From Sphingobium herbicidovorans (lineage in GTDB: Bacteria > Pseudomonadota > Alphaproteobacteria > Sphingomonadales > Sphingomonadaceae), in contig NZ_CP020538.1 in assembly GCF_002080435.1 (NCBI RefSeq), positions 2,537,501-2,601,500 on the forward strand: DNA of 64,000 bases. The letters run 5' to 3'. The translations under genes were made by a program, and so were the position numbers. The notes beneath the pieces are model-generated. The model was not told where the DNA came from and did not search any database. It saw only the letters and a list, made by a program, of their open reading frames with translations. Below, piece by piece: positions 16,015 to 26,200 of the stretch (position 1 is its first letter; every line of letters begins with the position of its first letter).

Positions 16015-17382
16015 TCAGGCGATGGTCAGCGAACCCTTCACCAGCGCAGCAGGGCGGCGCACGACAAGCGCGAGGCGCTTTTCCGCACGGACCGTCAGCA
16101 TATTCTTGATGAAGTTATCGCGGTCCTGGTCGGAAATGCGGACCTCGGTGTCCATCCGGTCGAAGATCTGCCCAGCCAGCTTGAAATTGCCGGTCAGAAA
16201 GTTGCTGGTGCCGATGCGCTTGCTCGGCACGACCGGGCGACCCCAGAGGACCGGACCTGCGATGCCCTGCGGGTTGGCGAAGATATAGCCGCCGGCAGCG
16301 TCCTTCGTCAGTTCGATGTTCGCCCACTGGGTCGGATGGATGACGATGCCGTCGGGAGCGAAATCGGCCAGTTCGACCTGCAAGATGGCGAGGCGGAGGC
16401 GGTCGATCTTCGTTTCGCCGGTGATGGTGACGCCCGCCGGCTGCGAATAGGCGGTTGCCTGCGTGTAAAGGCCGTTCAGATGCTGGCCGGTGCCGTCGCC
16501 CAGCAGCAGCTCGGCGTCTTCGACATCATCCAGGCCCCAGCGCAGTTCGCCGTCGATCAGGCTTTCCAGCTGCGGCACATCGTCCATCGCCTGACGCGAC
16601 ACCGGAATCCAGTGGGCGACCGTGCGCACCGGCGCGTCATCGACATCCCACTCATAGACGGACTCGGGCTTCTGCGCGCCTTCCGCCACGGCCGCCGCAT
16701 TGTTGGTCCGGGTCACCTGCTTGGCGAACTCGATCGAGTTGCCGTCGGTGCGACCCGGCGTGAGCAGGTCGCGGACGCGCAGGCCCATGCGAGGCAGGCC
16801 GACAATGTCGGTCTGGCGATCGGGACGGATCAGGCCGCCAGCGGAACCGGATGCCGTGGTGACCGCCTTCACGCTGAAGCCGATCGTGCCCTTGCAACCG
16901 CCCTCGACGTATGACTTCACATCGGCGTGGTTGGCGACCTCGCGGCCGAGGCTCTTCAGCTGCTGATCTTCGTCGCCACCGCCGCGACGCGACTGGGCGA
17001 GCTTCTGCGACAGCTCGGTGATTTCGCCGCGCAGCCCCTCCAGCTCATAAAGAGCCTTGTCGGCCTTTTCCTTGGTCTCGGTCGAGACCTTTTCGCCCGC
17101 CTCGCTCTTGGCTTTGAATTCCTTGGCGAACTCCTTCACCTCGCCAAGCGTGTCACCGAGCTGCTTCTGGAGGGTTTCGAGGGTTTTGTCGTCGCCGCCG
17201 GCTTCCTTGCGGCCGAACTCGCGTGCCATCGGAAGCGCCGTCATCGCCATGGCGACGGCGCCGAACAGGCTGTGGCCGCCGCCTGATGCTGCATGGGCAA
17301 CGGTGGTGGCGGCCATTGCCGCGTCAGAAATGCCGACAAGCGCCAGCGTCACGGCAAGCGCCGCGAAAATATAGTGTCGCAT
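16015..17382 (-). CDS. HK97-type major capsid protein with signal-like N terminus
   Basis: A 455-aa capsid precursor. Residues 60-115 form the coiled-coil delta/scaffold domain (DDKTLETLQKQLGDTLGEVKEF…). Residues about 165-450 are the HK97 shell domain (GGLIRPDRQTDIVGLPRMGLRVRDLLTPG; PVSRQAMDDVPQLESLIDGEL; GDGTGQHLNGL; C-terminal ALVKGSLTIA). Unusually, residues 1-25 (MRHYIFAALAVTLALVGISD then AAMAA) look like a Sec signal peptide. ATG 17382 is supported by AAGAAGGAA 7 nt upstream, while internal ATGs (17250, 17244, 17229) lack ribosome sites. The prohead protease probably removes this whole region. Confidence 0.92.
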   Translation of the reverse strand: MRHYIFAALAVTLALVGISDAAMAATTVAHAASGGGHSLFGAVAMAMTALPMAREFGRKEAGGDDKTLETLQKQLGDTLGEVKEFAKEFKAKSEAGEKVSTETKEKADKALYELEGLRGEITELSQKLAQSRRGGGDEDQQLKSLGREVANHADVKSYVEGGCKGTIGFSVKAVTTASGSAGGLIRPDRQTDIVGLPRMGLRVRDLLTPGRTDGNSIEFAKQVTRTNNAAAVAEGAQKPESVYEWDVDDAPVRTVAHWIPVSRQAMDDVPQLESLIDGELRWGLDDVEDAELLLGDGTGQHLNGLYTQATAYSQPAGVTITGETKIDRLRLAILQVELADFAPDGIVIHPTQWANIELTKDAAGGYIFANPQGIAGPVLWGRPVVPSKRIGTSNFLTGNFKLAGQIFDRMDTEVRISDQDRDNFIKNMLTVRAEKRLALVVRRPAALVKGSLTIA

Positions 17383-17395
17383 CTGGATTTCCTTC

Positions 17396-18109
17396 TTAGG
17401 CGGACTTCAGCGAGAAGCCGGCCAGGGTGTCCGAAAGGCCCTTGAGGGCCGGGGTCATCGTCTCTTCGCGGTCGGACTCCCTCCGACGCATTTCCGCGAG
17501 GCCGTGGCCGACGAGGCCGGCGGCGCGCGTCTTCGAGAAGCCTGCCTCCCGCAGGAACTTCTCGTATTCTCGATCCGTGGGCAGCTCGCCGTGAGCGAGC
17601 TTGAATTTCACCGCCTCCACTCGCGCGTCGTCATTGGCGGGGAAGGTGACGAGGCTGATCTCCACAAGGTCCAGTTTGGTCAGGGTGCGGATGCCGGTCT
17701 TTTCGTCATAGCTCGACTCGCGGACCCAATAGCCGATCGACAGGCCAGTCACCGTGCGCGCCTTCATGTGCGCATAGGCGCGCCGCTCCATGTCGCCAGC
17801 ATCGAGCAGGATGCTTCCCTTGCCGAACAAGCCATGATCGTCCTCGCGGAGGTCGCTCCACGCGCCGATCGGCTCGCTCGACCGATGCTGCCACAGCACC
17901 GGGACCGGGCGGCCTTTGCGCGCCAGCTCGGCAAGACTATCCGCGAACGCGCCCTTGGCGACCACTTCCTGATAACTGTCGACCACCCCGAAGACGGAGC
18001 CATAGCCGTTGAAACTGCCGTCCTCCTCGACGGCCTTGATGTCAAAGTCGAAGTCGCGGACCTTGAGGGCGCCGCTGTGCTTGCGACCGAATTGGGGATG
18101 CAACCGCAT
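17396..18109 (-). CDS. HK97-family prohead protease
   Basis: A 237-aa serine protease of the herpesvirus-assemblin fold that trims capsid delta domains. Visible signs are the start VRDFDFDIKAVEEDGSFNGYGSVFGVVDSYQEVVAKGAF, the PVLWQHRSSEPIG tract with the catalytic-type His, and VTGLSIGYWV with the catalytic-type Ser. KLDLVEISLVTFPAND follows. It lies between portal and capsid genes, the family's normal place. Confidence 0.92.
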   Translation of the reverse strand: MRLHPQFGRKHSGALKVRDFDFDIKAVEEDGSFNGYGSVFGVVDSYQEVVAKGAFADSLAELARKGRPVPVLWQHRSSEPIGAWSDLREDDHGLFGKGSILLDAGDMERRAYAHMKARTVTGLSIGYWVRESSYDEKTGIRTLTKLDLVEISLVTFPANDDARVEAVKFKLAHGELPTDREYEKFLREAGFSKTRAAGLVGHGLAEMRRRESDREETMTPALKGLSDTLAGFSLKSA

Positions 18110-18111
18110 CG

Positions 18112-19476
18112 TCAGTCCTCCAGTTTGGGGCCACCGTTGTGGCCAAGCATCGCCGCCTTCACGCGCGCGTCGATCATTCCATCCACGTCACCGCCGAACA
18201 GCAGGTTCAGCAGGGCGGACCGCGCGCCTTGTTCGGGCGTCAACGATCCGAGCTGATCGAGCGGCACCAGGTTCGACTGCACGGTCAGGAAATCGTCGCC
18301 GGGCATAGCGGGCAGATTTTCGCGCCGACGCATTTCGCCCCGCGTCATCACGCCGTTCTGCCCGAAGGCCGAGTAGAGCGCGGCGCGGGCTGCGCTGTCG
18401 GCCGCCATCAGCGCTTCGCGGTTGATCTCGGCATAGACCCGCTTGCGCTCGCCACGCGGCAGAAGCTGCTGCTTCACAGCCTGCTCGATGCGGCGCAGAA
18501 GCGGGTTGAGCAGCAGGGTCTGCCAACCGAGCAGGATCTGCTCCACGCCCGATCCCCACATGGTCTGCCCCTTGGCCGCGTGGCCGATGAGGATCGGGAA
18601 CATGCCGAACCAGCGACAGATTTCCTCCACGTCCCATGACCGCGACTCCAGCAGCTGAACCTCCGACGGGTTCATGCGCAGAGGCGAAAATTTGAAATCC
18701 TTCTCCAGCGGCACGATGCGGCCGCGCATTGCGTCACCTCGGAAGGCGTCGAAAATCTCGATCAGGTCGGCGCGCTGCTCAGGCTTGAGCGACTGCGCCC
18801 CGGTTTCCATGAAGCCGGATAGCTGCAGGCCGCCGTGGAACGTGTCCGCTGCCGTCTTGTTCGCGGCAATCGCACTGCCGAAGGTCCGGCGGCCCAGCTC
18901 AATCGCGGAGAGGCCCTGATCGCCGCCCAGCGTGACGCCGCGCAGGTGGAACACCTTATCAGCAGGCAGCTCTTCGACCTTCCCCCGGTCGGTAAAGTGA
19001 TAAACCCGCTCGTTATTGTTGTTCCGGCAGACCTTCACCAGATGGGGCGCCATGGGCGTCAGCGCGGTCACCCGCTGCCCCAGCATCTCCTTTTCGGCAT
19101 AGCCGTTGCCCCAGAGATCGACGCAGGCAACCATGCTCGACCAGAATTCAGACGCGGTCTGATCCCGGTTCGGCTCCTCATGCACCAGGTCGTAGAGCCA
19201 ATGGTCGGTGCGATCGACGCGGCCACCATCACTGGCCTTTTCGTGAACGCCCATACCCATCGAACCGACAACATCGGATTTGAGGCGGACGCAAGCCCAT
19301 GCTGTCGGCAGACCGAGCGTGGTGCGCTGGTTTACAACCTGCCCGGCAGAGTCGGAGGCGTAGCCGCGCCGAATTGCGCGGCGGCTCGGTTCATCTTCGG
19401 GCGCACCGCTGAGCTTGCCGCTGTCCCCGGTGCCGAACCAGCGCAGCGCGCTTCCCATCCACTGCCAATTTGCCAT
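18112..19476 (-). CDS. HK97-family portal protein
   Basis: A 454-aa portal protein. It has the typical LPTAWACVRLKSDVVGSMGMGV start, the WSSMVACVDLWGNGYAE stretch, KVFHLRGVTLGGDQGLSAIE, and the late IEQAVKQQLLPRGERKRVYAEIN region. The portal forms the dodecameric vertex for DNA entry. The stop of TerL and this gene's start share one base. Confidence 0.92.
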   Translation of the reverse strand: MANWQWMGSALRWFGTGDSGKLSGAPEDEPSRRAIRRGYASDSAGQVVNQRTTLGLPTAWACVRLKSDVVGSMGMGVHEKASDGGRVDRTDHWLYDLVHEEPNRDQTASEFWSSMVACVDLWGNGYAEKEMLGQRVTALTPMAPHLVKVCRNNNNERVYHFTDRGKVEELPADKVFHLRGVTLGGDQGLSAIELGRRTFGSAIAANKTAADTFHGGLQLSGFMETGAQSLKPEQRADLIEIFDAFRGDAMRGRIVPLEKDFKFSPLRMNPSEVQLLESRSWDVEEICRWFGMFPILIGHAAKGQTMWGSGVEQILLGWQTLLLNPLLRRIEQAVKQQLLPRGERKRVYAEINREALMAADSAARAALYSAFGQNGVMTRGEMRRRENLPAMPGDDFLTVQSNLVPLDQLGSLTPEQGARSALLNLLFGGDVDGMIDARVKAAMLGHNGGPKLED

Positions 19477-21248
19477 CAGGCGGCTTTCGGCTTCATCTGG
19501 GCGATGAAGTCATCCAGGTTGCCGCCCTGCGCCGCCGGGTTGGCCTCCAGCAGCTTCGCAGCGTTAAAACCGGCGATCAGCGGGTCGATCTTGGCCTTGC
19601 CGGCCGATTCCTTGGTAATCAGCACGGCATTCCCTTTCTGCTCTGCCTTCGCATTGCCGACGCACCACGCCATCATGCGCGAGCCGTCATGCACGACCAT
19701 TTTCAGCTTGAGCTTCCGCTCCATCGACCAGACGGCCGACGACAGGCGAAAGCCCTGGCTCACCGCGACAACCTGCGGGTGGACCAAACCTATCTCCGCG
19801 AGCGCGTCGACCAGCGCGCCGACGCCCTGCGGATCGAGGCCAATGGCCCCCTTGTCCGGCAACAGTCCGCTCGCCTTGACCTGCTCGATGACTGCGACGA
19901 TTTCCGACACGTCCTCTTCGGAGGATGAACCATCCTCGAAATCGAGGTCGCCCCATTCTTCGAGCGCCGGACCGCCATTGTGGCCGACTTTGATCAGCGA
20001 TCCGTCATCCACAAAATTCTGTAGGACGCTCTCTTCCGACTGGCGGCGCGTGAACACCTCCGGCCATGCCCAGGCGCGGAACCAGAAAAGCCACCTGCGG
20101 GTGCCGCGCTCTCGCCCTGCGACGCACAGGCCAAAGAGATCGTCCAAGCCGCCGCCGTCGATGCCGATCACCACGACCTCACACCGGCGCAGCAGCTCTT
20201 CCAGCGTCAGCGTCTTGTCGCCCGCTGCCTCCCACGAATCCGCCCCGCGCCAGCGGTGACGGCTCAGCCGAAGGCCGATTTCCACGTTCAGGTGCTTCGC
20301 CAGGAAGATCTGAAGCGCGCCAGAGCCTTCGCGCTGGGCCTCTATGAGCTTGCCCATCAGCCATTCGGCGTCGACCGAGCGGCCGATATTCGGGTTCGTC
20401 ACATAGAAATTTTCAGGGTCGAGATAAGCCTCGGCCTCGATCATCGCCTCCGGAAACTCATAGAGCATCCCGAATTTCCGCAGGTCCGTCACTGTCCCGT
20501 CGCGGATCTCGCGGAACAGCGACAGCTTGGAGGCGAAGACGCCCGCCGGGGCCTCATCGCTATGTGTCGACAGGTAAACCACAAAGCCTTCTGGCCTCGA
20601 CACCAGGCCGCCCGTGGCCTCCATCAGCATGGCATCGGCGCGAGGCATCTTGCCGAACAGCCATAGCTCTTCGACGATGATGAACGCCGCCTTCTTGCCC
20701 GACACGATGTCCGTGTCAGCGGCGACTACCTTCAACTCGGCGCGGGTAACCCGATGTTTGATAGTCCGCTGGTTCTCCACGATGTGGAGCAGCAGGTTCA
20801 GCTCAGGATCTTCGCGGACCATCCCCATTGCCGGGGTGAAGACGTTGTTCGCTACCTCCTTGGTTGGTGCCAGCACCAGCAGCTCGGCCGAGTGGCGCCA
20901 GTTGCGCACGATCGCGGTCACGGCGATCCCCGCCGCAATGGTCGATTTCGAGTTCTTCTTGCTGATCAGCAGCAGGAATTCGTTGATAAGACGCCGCGCC
21001 GTATCCGGATTATAGGCGCCGAAGATCGCGCCCACGAACTCGAAAACGAATGGCTCGCTTACCTCCCCGAAGGTCGGATAACGCCCCAGCTCGGCATCAT
21101 AGGGCAGATCGGTGATCTGCAACGACTTGAAGACAGTAAGCGCCGCCTCCGCCTCGTCAGGAAAGAGTGGATCGAACGGCACCAACGAGCGCCGCTCAAC
21201 AATCCTCTCGCGCCAATCCGGGCACGCGGTCGACCAAACCGGCTGCAC
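19476..21248 (-). CDS. terminase large subunit
   Basis: A 590-aa packaging ATPase/nuclease. The ATPase part includes [18 protein letters not shown] (Walker A type, residues about 90-107), [21 protein letters not shown] and a Walker B-like [13 protein letters not shown]. Here Glu-Glu replaces the usual Asp-Glu, as far as can be aligned by eye. The C-terminal RNase H-like nuclease begins with [21 protein letters not shown]. It cuts concatemers and pumps DNA through the portal. Confidence 0.92.
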   Translation of the reverse strand: MQPVWSTACPDWRERIVERRSLVPFDPLFPDEAEAALTVFKSLQITDLPYDAELGRYPTFGEVSEPFVFEFVGAIFGAYNPDTARRLINEFLLLISKKNSKSTIAAGIAVTAIVRNWRHSAELLVLAPTKEVANNVFTPAMGMVREDPELNLLLHIVENQRTIKHRVTRAELKVVAADTDIVSGKKAAFIIVEELWLFGKMPRADAMLMEATGGLVSRPEGFVVYLSTHSDEAPAGVFASKLSLFREIRDGTVTDLRKFGMLYEFPEAMIEAEAYLDPENFYVTNPNIGRSVDAEWLMGKLIEAQREGSGALQIFLAKHLNVEIGLRLSRHRWRGADSWEAAGDKTLTLEELLRRCEVVVIGIDGGGLDDLFGLCVAGRERGTRRWLFWFRAWAWPEVFTRRQSEESVLQNFVDDGSLIKVGHNGGPALEEWGDLDFEDGSSSEEDVSEIVAVIEQVKASGLLPDKGAIGLDPQGVGALVDALAEIGLVHPQVVAVSQGFRLSSAVWSMERKLKLKMVVHDGSRMMAWCVGNAKAEQKGNAVLITKESAGKAKIDPLIAGFNAAKLLEANPAAQGGNLDDFIAQMKPKAA

Positions 21249-21255
21249 AGCAGCC

Positions 21256-21720
21256 TCAGTTCAGGCGCGGCGCCGCCGGCGGGGCAAATTTGCCGGTGAC
21301 CTTGCCAGCGGCTTCCTTCGCGGCAGCCTTGATCCCGATCGGCTTTTGCGAGGCAGCCTTGGCGGGACGATCGGTGAACTTGTCCGACAGGCTCTGGAGG
21401 CGCAGGCGCTCCATCTTCTTGTCGAGCAGCGACATGGCAGCCACGCTGCCCGCCTCCACCTGGGCGACCATGGCCGCCATGTTCTTCATTTCGAGCTTGA
21501 GGCGGGCCGATGCCTTGCCGCCAAGCTCATGAAAATAATGGCGGTTCAGTGTCCGCACGGTGATCTGCAACGCGGCGGCGATAGCCTCTTCATCATGACC
21601 ACAGGCAAGCGAAAGCTGCACAAAACGGCGGTTTTCTGCGGTTGGCACATGAGGCGGCCGCCCCTTCTTCCCGCGCGACGCCGGGATCGGGTCACCGAAC
21701 AGGTCGACCACTCCGCTCAA
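21256..21720 (-). CDS. terminase small subunit-like HTH protein
   Basis: A protein of about 154 aa (…[66 protein letters not shown]), with a helix-turn-helix at about residues 25-65 and an Ala/Lys-rich C terminus. Its place directly before terL suggests it recognises the packaging site. No ATG is available at the start of the conserved sequence: TTG 21720 or GTG 21711 are the likely starts, both inside the end of the HNH gene. The longer upstream frame (to 22011) is mostly antisense-like Arg/Ser sequence. Confidence 0.75.
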   Translation of the reverse strand: MSGVVDLFGDPIPASRGKKGRPPHVPTAENRRFVQLSLACGHDEEAIAAALQITVRTLNRHYFHELGGKASARLKLEMKNMAAMVAQVEAGSVAAMSLLDKKMERLRLQSLSDKFTDRPAKAASQKPIGIKAAAKEAAGKVTGKFAPPAAPRLN

Positions 21721-22123
21721 AAATACGTCGCCCAAGAAAAAAATCCCTGAATGAGAGGGGCGGCGGTAATAGGGCCGCCGGACCCCTAGACTTTCGACCC
21801 ACCCCCCATGTCCGACCCTGCGCCCGCGCCGCCCGCGCCGCCGCCGTCTTCTGCTGGTGATGGGTGAAGCAGAGCAGCTCGACGTTGCTCGCGTCGAGGT
21901 CCGCGCCGCCATCCTTCCGCTCGACGATGTGATCAGCGATGATCCGATGCGTCGGGGTCGGACAGCCTGCCCGCTCGCAGCGGTTGCCGCGCTCGCGCTT
22001 GATGTCCGCAACCAGCCCGCGCCACTCTGGCGAGGAGTAGAACCCTTCCGCCACCTTGGGCGCGGCCTTCACCTTCGCAGGCATCCCGCCGAGGCGGGAA
22101 CCGAGAGCCTTCAGCTTTCCCAT
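21692..22123 (-). CDS. phage HNH endonuclease
   Basis: A 143-aa HNH nuclease: FYSSPEWRGLVADIKRERG, zinc-type Cys pair (RCERAGCPTPTH), IIADHIVERKDGGADLDASNVELLCFTHHQQKTA with the HNH histidines and Asn. Such nucleases next to terminase genes assist specific DNA cutting in packaging. I chose ATG 22123; the frame extends to TTG 22144, but that codon lies inside a hairpin stem. Confidence 0.87.
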   Translation of the reverse strand: MGKLKALGSRLGGMPAKVKAAPKVAEGFYSSPEWRGLVADIKRERGNRCERAGCPTPTHRIIADHIVERKDGGADLDASNVELLCFTHHQQKTAAARAARAQGRTWGVGRKSRGPAALLPPPLSFRDFFLGRRIFERSGRPVR

Positions 22124-22139
22124 GATCGCGCCTGCAAAT

Positions 22140-22180
22140 GACAACGCCCAGCGAGGCGGGGGGCCAGGCTGGGCGTTGTC
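22140..22180. repeat. 12-bp perfect inverted repeat upstream of HNH/terminase
   Basis: Arms GACAACGCCCAG (22140-22151) and CTGGGCGTTGTC (22169-22180) are perfectly complementary with a 17-nt GC-rich loop. Neither strand has a T-run after it, so it is not a plain terminator. It lies upstream of the HNH-terS-terL genes, so a packaging-site or RNA-control role is possible. Confidence 0.6.
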
Positions 22181-22287
22181 GAGTTTAGGAGAGGATGCCT
22201 TGAACAGCCATAGGCCGTCCCCAAGCGTAGATAGCTATAGGCAGAAACAGGCCGAGAAGTGGACAAACTTAATTATCGGGCCGCAAC

Positions 22288-22830
22288 TTATACCGTTTGA
22301 CATGCAACAGCCCCGGCCAATCGGGCGTTCGCGGTCTTCACGACAGCACGCATGGACCGCTCATATCGCTTGCGCAGGCCGTGCGCGCCTAGCGTCAGCC
22401 CCATTGGGCGCAACAGCTTCATCCATGGCACGCGCTTCTCGCCCCGCGCAAGCGCGCCAATGGCCAGCGCGATCAGCCGCCGGTCATCGGGCTTCGCAGC
22501 CAGCACCCAGGCGAACGCCTCCTCCATCATGCCAATGTCCTTCCGCGTGGCAGGCAGCGGCTTCAAGGGAATGTCGGAGCTGTTGCCGAGATAGCCACGG
22601 GCATCATAGTCGCCCAGCTCCCGCTCGCGGATGATGTCCGGCCAGCTGGCCTTCACCCGCAGCCAGCCCGCTTCCCGGTCGGACAGCCGCTTCATGACCA
22701 GCATGGCTTCCACCAGGCGCTCTTCCACATCGGCAAAGCTATACAACCTCCCTTCCTCCCTCTCTTGGGAGGGAGATATGGGAGGAAGATACGTAATAAT
22801 ATCAGTAGTTTGTTCGTCGTGTGGGAGCAT
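22288..22830 (-). CDS. DUF6362-like phage protein
   Basis: A 180-aa protein. YSFADVEERLVEAMLVMKRLSD…ASWPDIIRERELGD resembles the DUF6362 family found beside HNH and terminase genes in alphaproteobacterial phages. The C-terminal part (RPMGLTLGAHGLRKRYERSMRAVV) looks like a helix-turn-helix, so it could be a late-gene regulator. The N terminus is encoded by a CCTCCC/GGGAGG-rich tract related to the repeats just upstream. Confidence 0.65.
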   Translation of the reverse strand: MLPHDEQTTDIITYLPPISPSQEREEGRLYSFADVEERLVEAMLVMKRLSDREAGWLRVKASWPDIIRERELGDYDARGYLGNSSDIPLKPLPATRKDIGMMEEAFAWVLAAKPDDRRLIALAIGALARGEKRVPWMKLLRPMGLTLGAHGLRKRYERSMRAVVKTANARLAGAVACQTV

Positions 22831-22852
22831 GGGAGGAATATCCTGATAATTC

Positions 22853-22898
22853 AGCGCGCGGGTGCGCGCATGTGTAACGCGCGTGTGCGTGCGCGCCC
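22853..22898. repeat. alternating purine-pyrimidine tract
   Basis: Almost uninterrupted alternation of G/C and T/G dinucleotides (GCGCGCGGGTGCGCGCATGT… to …GTGCGTGCGCGCC) between the DUF6362-like gene and the 98-bp repeats. Such DNA can form Z-DNA. It is part of the roughly 380-bp gene-free gap 22831-23207. Confidence 0.5.
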
Positions 22899-22917
22899 GT
22901 GGGATTTAGTCGAACTC

Positions 22918-23015
22918 CCTCCCAAGCTCCCGCAAGCTCCCAAACTCGCGGAAATCTGCGGAAAATGAGGATACGCAATCCTCCCGCAGTTGGGAGAGAG
23001 GGAGGGTCAAGGCGG
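22918..23015. repeat. 98-bp diverged direct repeat, copy 1
   Basis: Begins CCTCCCAAGCTCCCGCAAGC and ends GGGAGGGTCAAGGCGG. It aligns end to end with copy 2 at 23119-23216, 201 bp away. Within it are two short CTCCC iterations, a GCGGAAA-CTGCGGAAAA block and a CCTCCC…GGGAGG dyad. It may belong to the phage replication origin or to an RNA control element next to the primase gene. Confidence 0.6.
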
Positions 23016-23118
23016 TTGGCTGATCATGGTGGATGCTCGCATCAGGTCGCGTCAGGGGCGAGGGCAGAGGGGCAAAAGCACACGCCCTTATTTCCCCTCG
23101 TTAAGTTTCGTCGGATTG

Positions 23119-23216
23119 CCTCCCATGCTCCCACATGCTCCCGAAGTGGCGGAAAACTGCGAAAAACGATGGAAAGCAAACCTCCCGAAACAGGGAGCGT
23201 GGGAGGATCAAGGCGG
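23119..23216. repeat. 98-bp diverged direct repeat, copy 2
   Basis: Begins CCTCCCATGCTCCCACATGC and ends GGGAGGATCAAGGCGG, parallel to copy 1 in order and spacing of blocks. Its last 9 bases overlap the 3' end of the primase gene. The two copies differ at many positions but keep the CCTCCC/GGGAGG dyad. Confidence 0.6.
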
Positions 23217-26200
23217 CAGATCGTCATCATCGAAACTCACCGGAGGGAGTGCCGAGGGGGGCACGGGGGGCCTTCCGCCATCTGGAGGCGGCGCACCCGC
23301 CGGCAGACCCGCAGAAGGCTTGTCGGGATAGCGAGGTGCGGGCAAATCGCTCTCCACCGGTTTCCCATCGCAGACGAAGTCGATCGGATCGAAGCGCAGG
23401 GCAATGTCCTGCCACTTCATCGTGTTCGACTTGTTGATCTTGAAGCTCTTGCGCTCCATTTCCTGCCTGAGCTTCTTGGAAGACCACGGCTTCCCCGTCT
23501 GGGGAAGGTTCTCAGACCATGTCTGCCACGCCGCAAACACCTCATGCAGCGCCGTCGATCCGACGGTGTTGCCGGGGTCGCGGGCGACGCACATCGTCAG
23601 GAACTGGCCCAACAGGTCGTTGTCTTCATGATAGGCTTGGGTGGCTTCGATCATCGCCTCCGGCATCGTCAGGCCTTCGGAGAGATAGGCCAGCGCGCCC
23701 CGGATCATCTGATTGAGGATGCCCGACATTTCAGCCCGCAGCTTTGCCTTGAGCAGAGGATCTTGCTGATCCTTCGGAATGATGATGGTCCAGGGCACAA
23801 CCTGCATGCGCCGACGGATGCCGAAGTCGGTGCCGATGCGCGGCAGATTGTTCGCCATCACGGTGTTGGTGAAGGTGATCAGCAGCTCAAAGGCGGGGCC
23901 ATACAGCTCGCGCACGCCGCCGATCGGTTCGTCGGAGGTGAGCGACTTCACAAGGCCGTCGGAGAATTTTGAATTGTCCTCCGGCTCATTGGCATAGACC
24001 ATGCGGCGACCGGCAAGCGCGGCCAGATGCGGCGATGGACCGCCGCCATTCCGCTTGAAGCCGGAATCCATGAACGTCTCAATGCCGGTCGCCCAGGCAT
24101 AGTCACCAAGGATGTGCGCATGAGTCTGAACCCACACGCCCTTGCCGTTCGACCCCTCCCCGTAGAACAGCGCCATGACCTGGGCGTCAGCAATGCCGAG
24201 GGCATTGTAGCCCGACCAGCGCATCAGCCATTCGCGCATATCGTCGGGCGGCTGCACCTGGGCGAGAAAGGCATTGAACTGGGGACAGTCGGCCGCCGGA
24301 TCATAACTCGCCTTGGCAATCTTCGTAATCTTGTCCTCACGCCTATGCTCACGCAACTCGACGCGCGCCGGCGTATCTCCGTCAGGGCGATGGAAGATCA
24401 GCGTGCCGTTCTGGACGTTCAGCGCCAGCGGCTCGGCGTCGAACTCCTCCGGCCGCGCGGAAAGGCGAGGCGGCGCGAGCTTGCGCAGACACTCAATATG
24501 GCCGCTGCTCTCCGAAGTGCGGCCCCACGCCGCCAGCTTGTCGGAAAACAGCACGATGTCGCCGTTGCTCTTCACTTGAAAGATGAAGTCGTGGCGCGGC
24601 CCGTCGTGGCGCGTCTTTCGGGCAAGGCTCCGCTGCAAATACCACATGGCGCTACGGCGAGCGTGGCGCTTTTCCTCCGCCTTCAGAAACTGCTTTTCAG
24701 CCCAGCCCGGCTCGCGCTCTTCAGTGTCATCAGGCTCCGCCTCCTCTTCGACCGAGTCGGCGTCCGGGTCGGGCAGATCGCCTTCCTCTGGCGGAAACGG
24801 CACACCGCTGGCGCGAATGAAGGCCGCTTCATCCTGTATCAGGCGCATCGTCTCCTGCGCCGCGCGGCCGAATAGGGCGTCCGCCATGCTCCGGTTCCAG
24901 CGGGTCCGGTCCCATGCGATGTAGCCGGGCGACGAGGAGCTTTCCGCCCACGCGGCGACGCAGAAGAAATCCTGCCCGTAGCGCGCAAGGAACCGTTCGA
25001 GGTTGCCTAGGTCGGTCATAGGGTACCGCGCGCATTTCAGCGTCAGCTCAGGGTCTATATCGTCCCCCAGCCCCTTTCGCTCGCCTATGGCCCTATCCCC
25101 TCCCGCTTGGGAGCGTGGTTCGCCATTATCAGTCGAAGGGGGAGGTGCGGAGGCAGAGGCAGAGGGCCGGGATGATCGATGCGGCCGCGCCGCGCGCTGG
25201 CGCGCGCGCGACGCGACGTTGGTTAGATCACGGGGAGTTGCCTCCCCGGCGGTCCAGCCGCTGTTGATGGTGGCGTGGAGTTGCTGCTCATCATCATCAC
25301 CGGGATTGTCGCGGGCGGCCGCCTCGATCGCGGAGCGGGCGAACCGCGCATCGACCGCCGGGAAGGGCGTGGATTTGACCAGCGTGCCGATGTTGAACGC
25401 GCTTTCGTTCAGCTGAGCATTGCGCGCACCGGACGCGGCGGACCGGATCAGGCGGCACTCTTCCTCCAACGCCGACAGCCCGTATTTGCGGATAGCATCC
25501 TGCTCCGCCTGGGTCAGGTCGGCGGCACGGGGCGCTTCGGCCGAGGTGGACGTTTGCGGCACGGGCTGCGGCCGCTCGTTGGCAGGGGCAGTTTTCCTGC
25601 CCTTCGATCGCAGGATCTCCACAAGCGAGGCTGGCGCGTCCACGGGGTCATCATGCCGGTTCGATAGCCACTCATAGCGGCCCTCGCTGCCATCCTCATG
25701 ATAGAGGATGCTGGGAGGGGCAACGACATAGCCGCCAAGCCCGCGCACATCGACATGCTTGGGTAGGTTGCCCCGGTTGCGGATCGGCTCCCCGCCGTCG
25801 TTCGGTTGCAGCAGGTAGACATGGACCCCGCCGCTCTGGGTCATCGCCGTCAGGCTCTTGGGCAGATCGCAACCCATCTGCTCGATCAGCGCCGCCTTAA
25901 GCGTGTCGAGCGTGAAAACCTCGCCCGTCGTCTCATCAATGCGCGGGTCGAAGTCCAGGGCGAACAGCCCGTTGCGCCCCATGGCGACGCCGATCATGGC
26001 GTTGGGCCATTTCTTCCACCATCCGGTGATGACCTGTTCGTCGGTGGTCGCATCCTTCACGCCGCTGCCGCCGTAAGGCGACTTGGCTTTCAGCTCGCGC
26101 TTCTTTCCGCCGAAAGTCTCGACGGTTTCGCTTTTCTCCCGGCATGGAAACACCGGCCAGCCCCGGCGGGCGTAGCTCAGCGCAGCTTGGCCGAGCGGTG

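Noticed and set aside
15916..16914. 332-aa plus-strand open frame
   Set aside because: Antisense to the well-supported capsid gene.
22918..23216. CRISPR array
   Set aside because: Only two diverged 98-bp copies with a 103-bp gap; no short regular repeat-spacer structure and no cas genes anywhere in the window.
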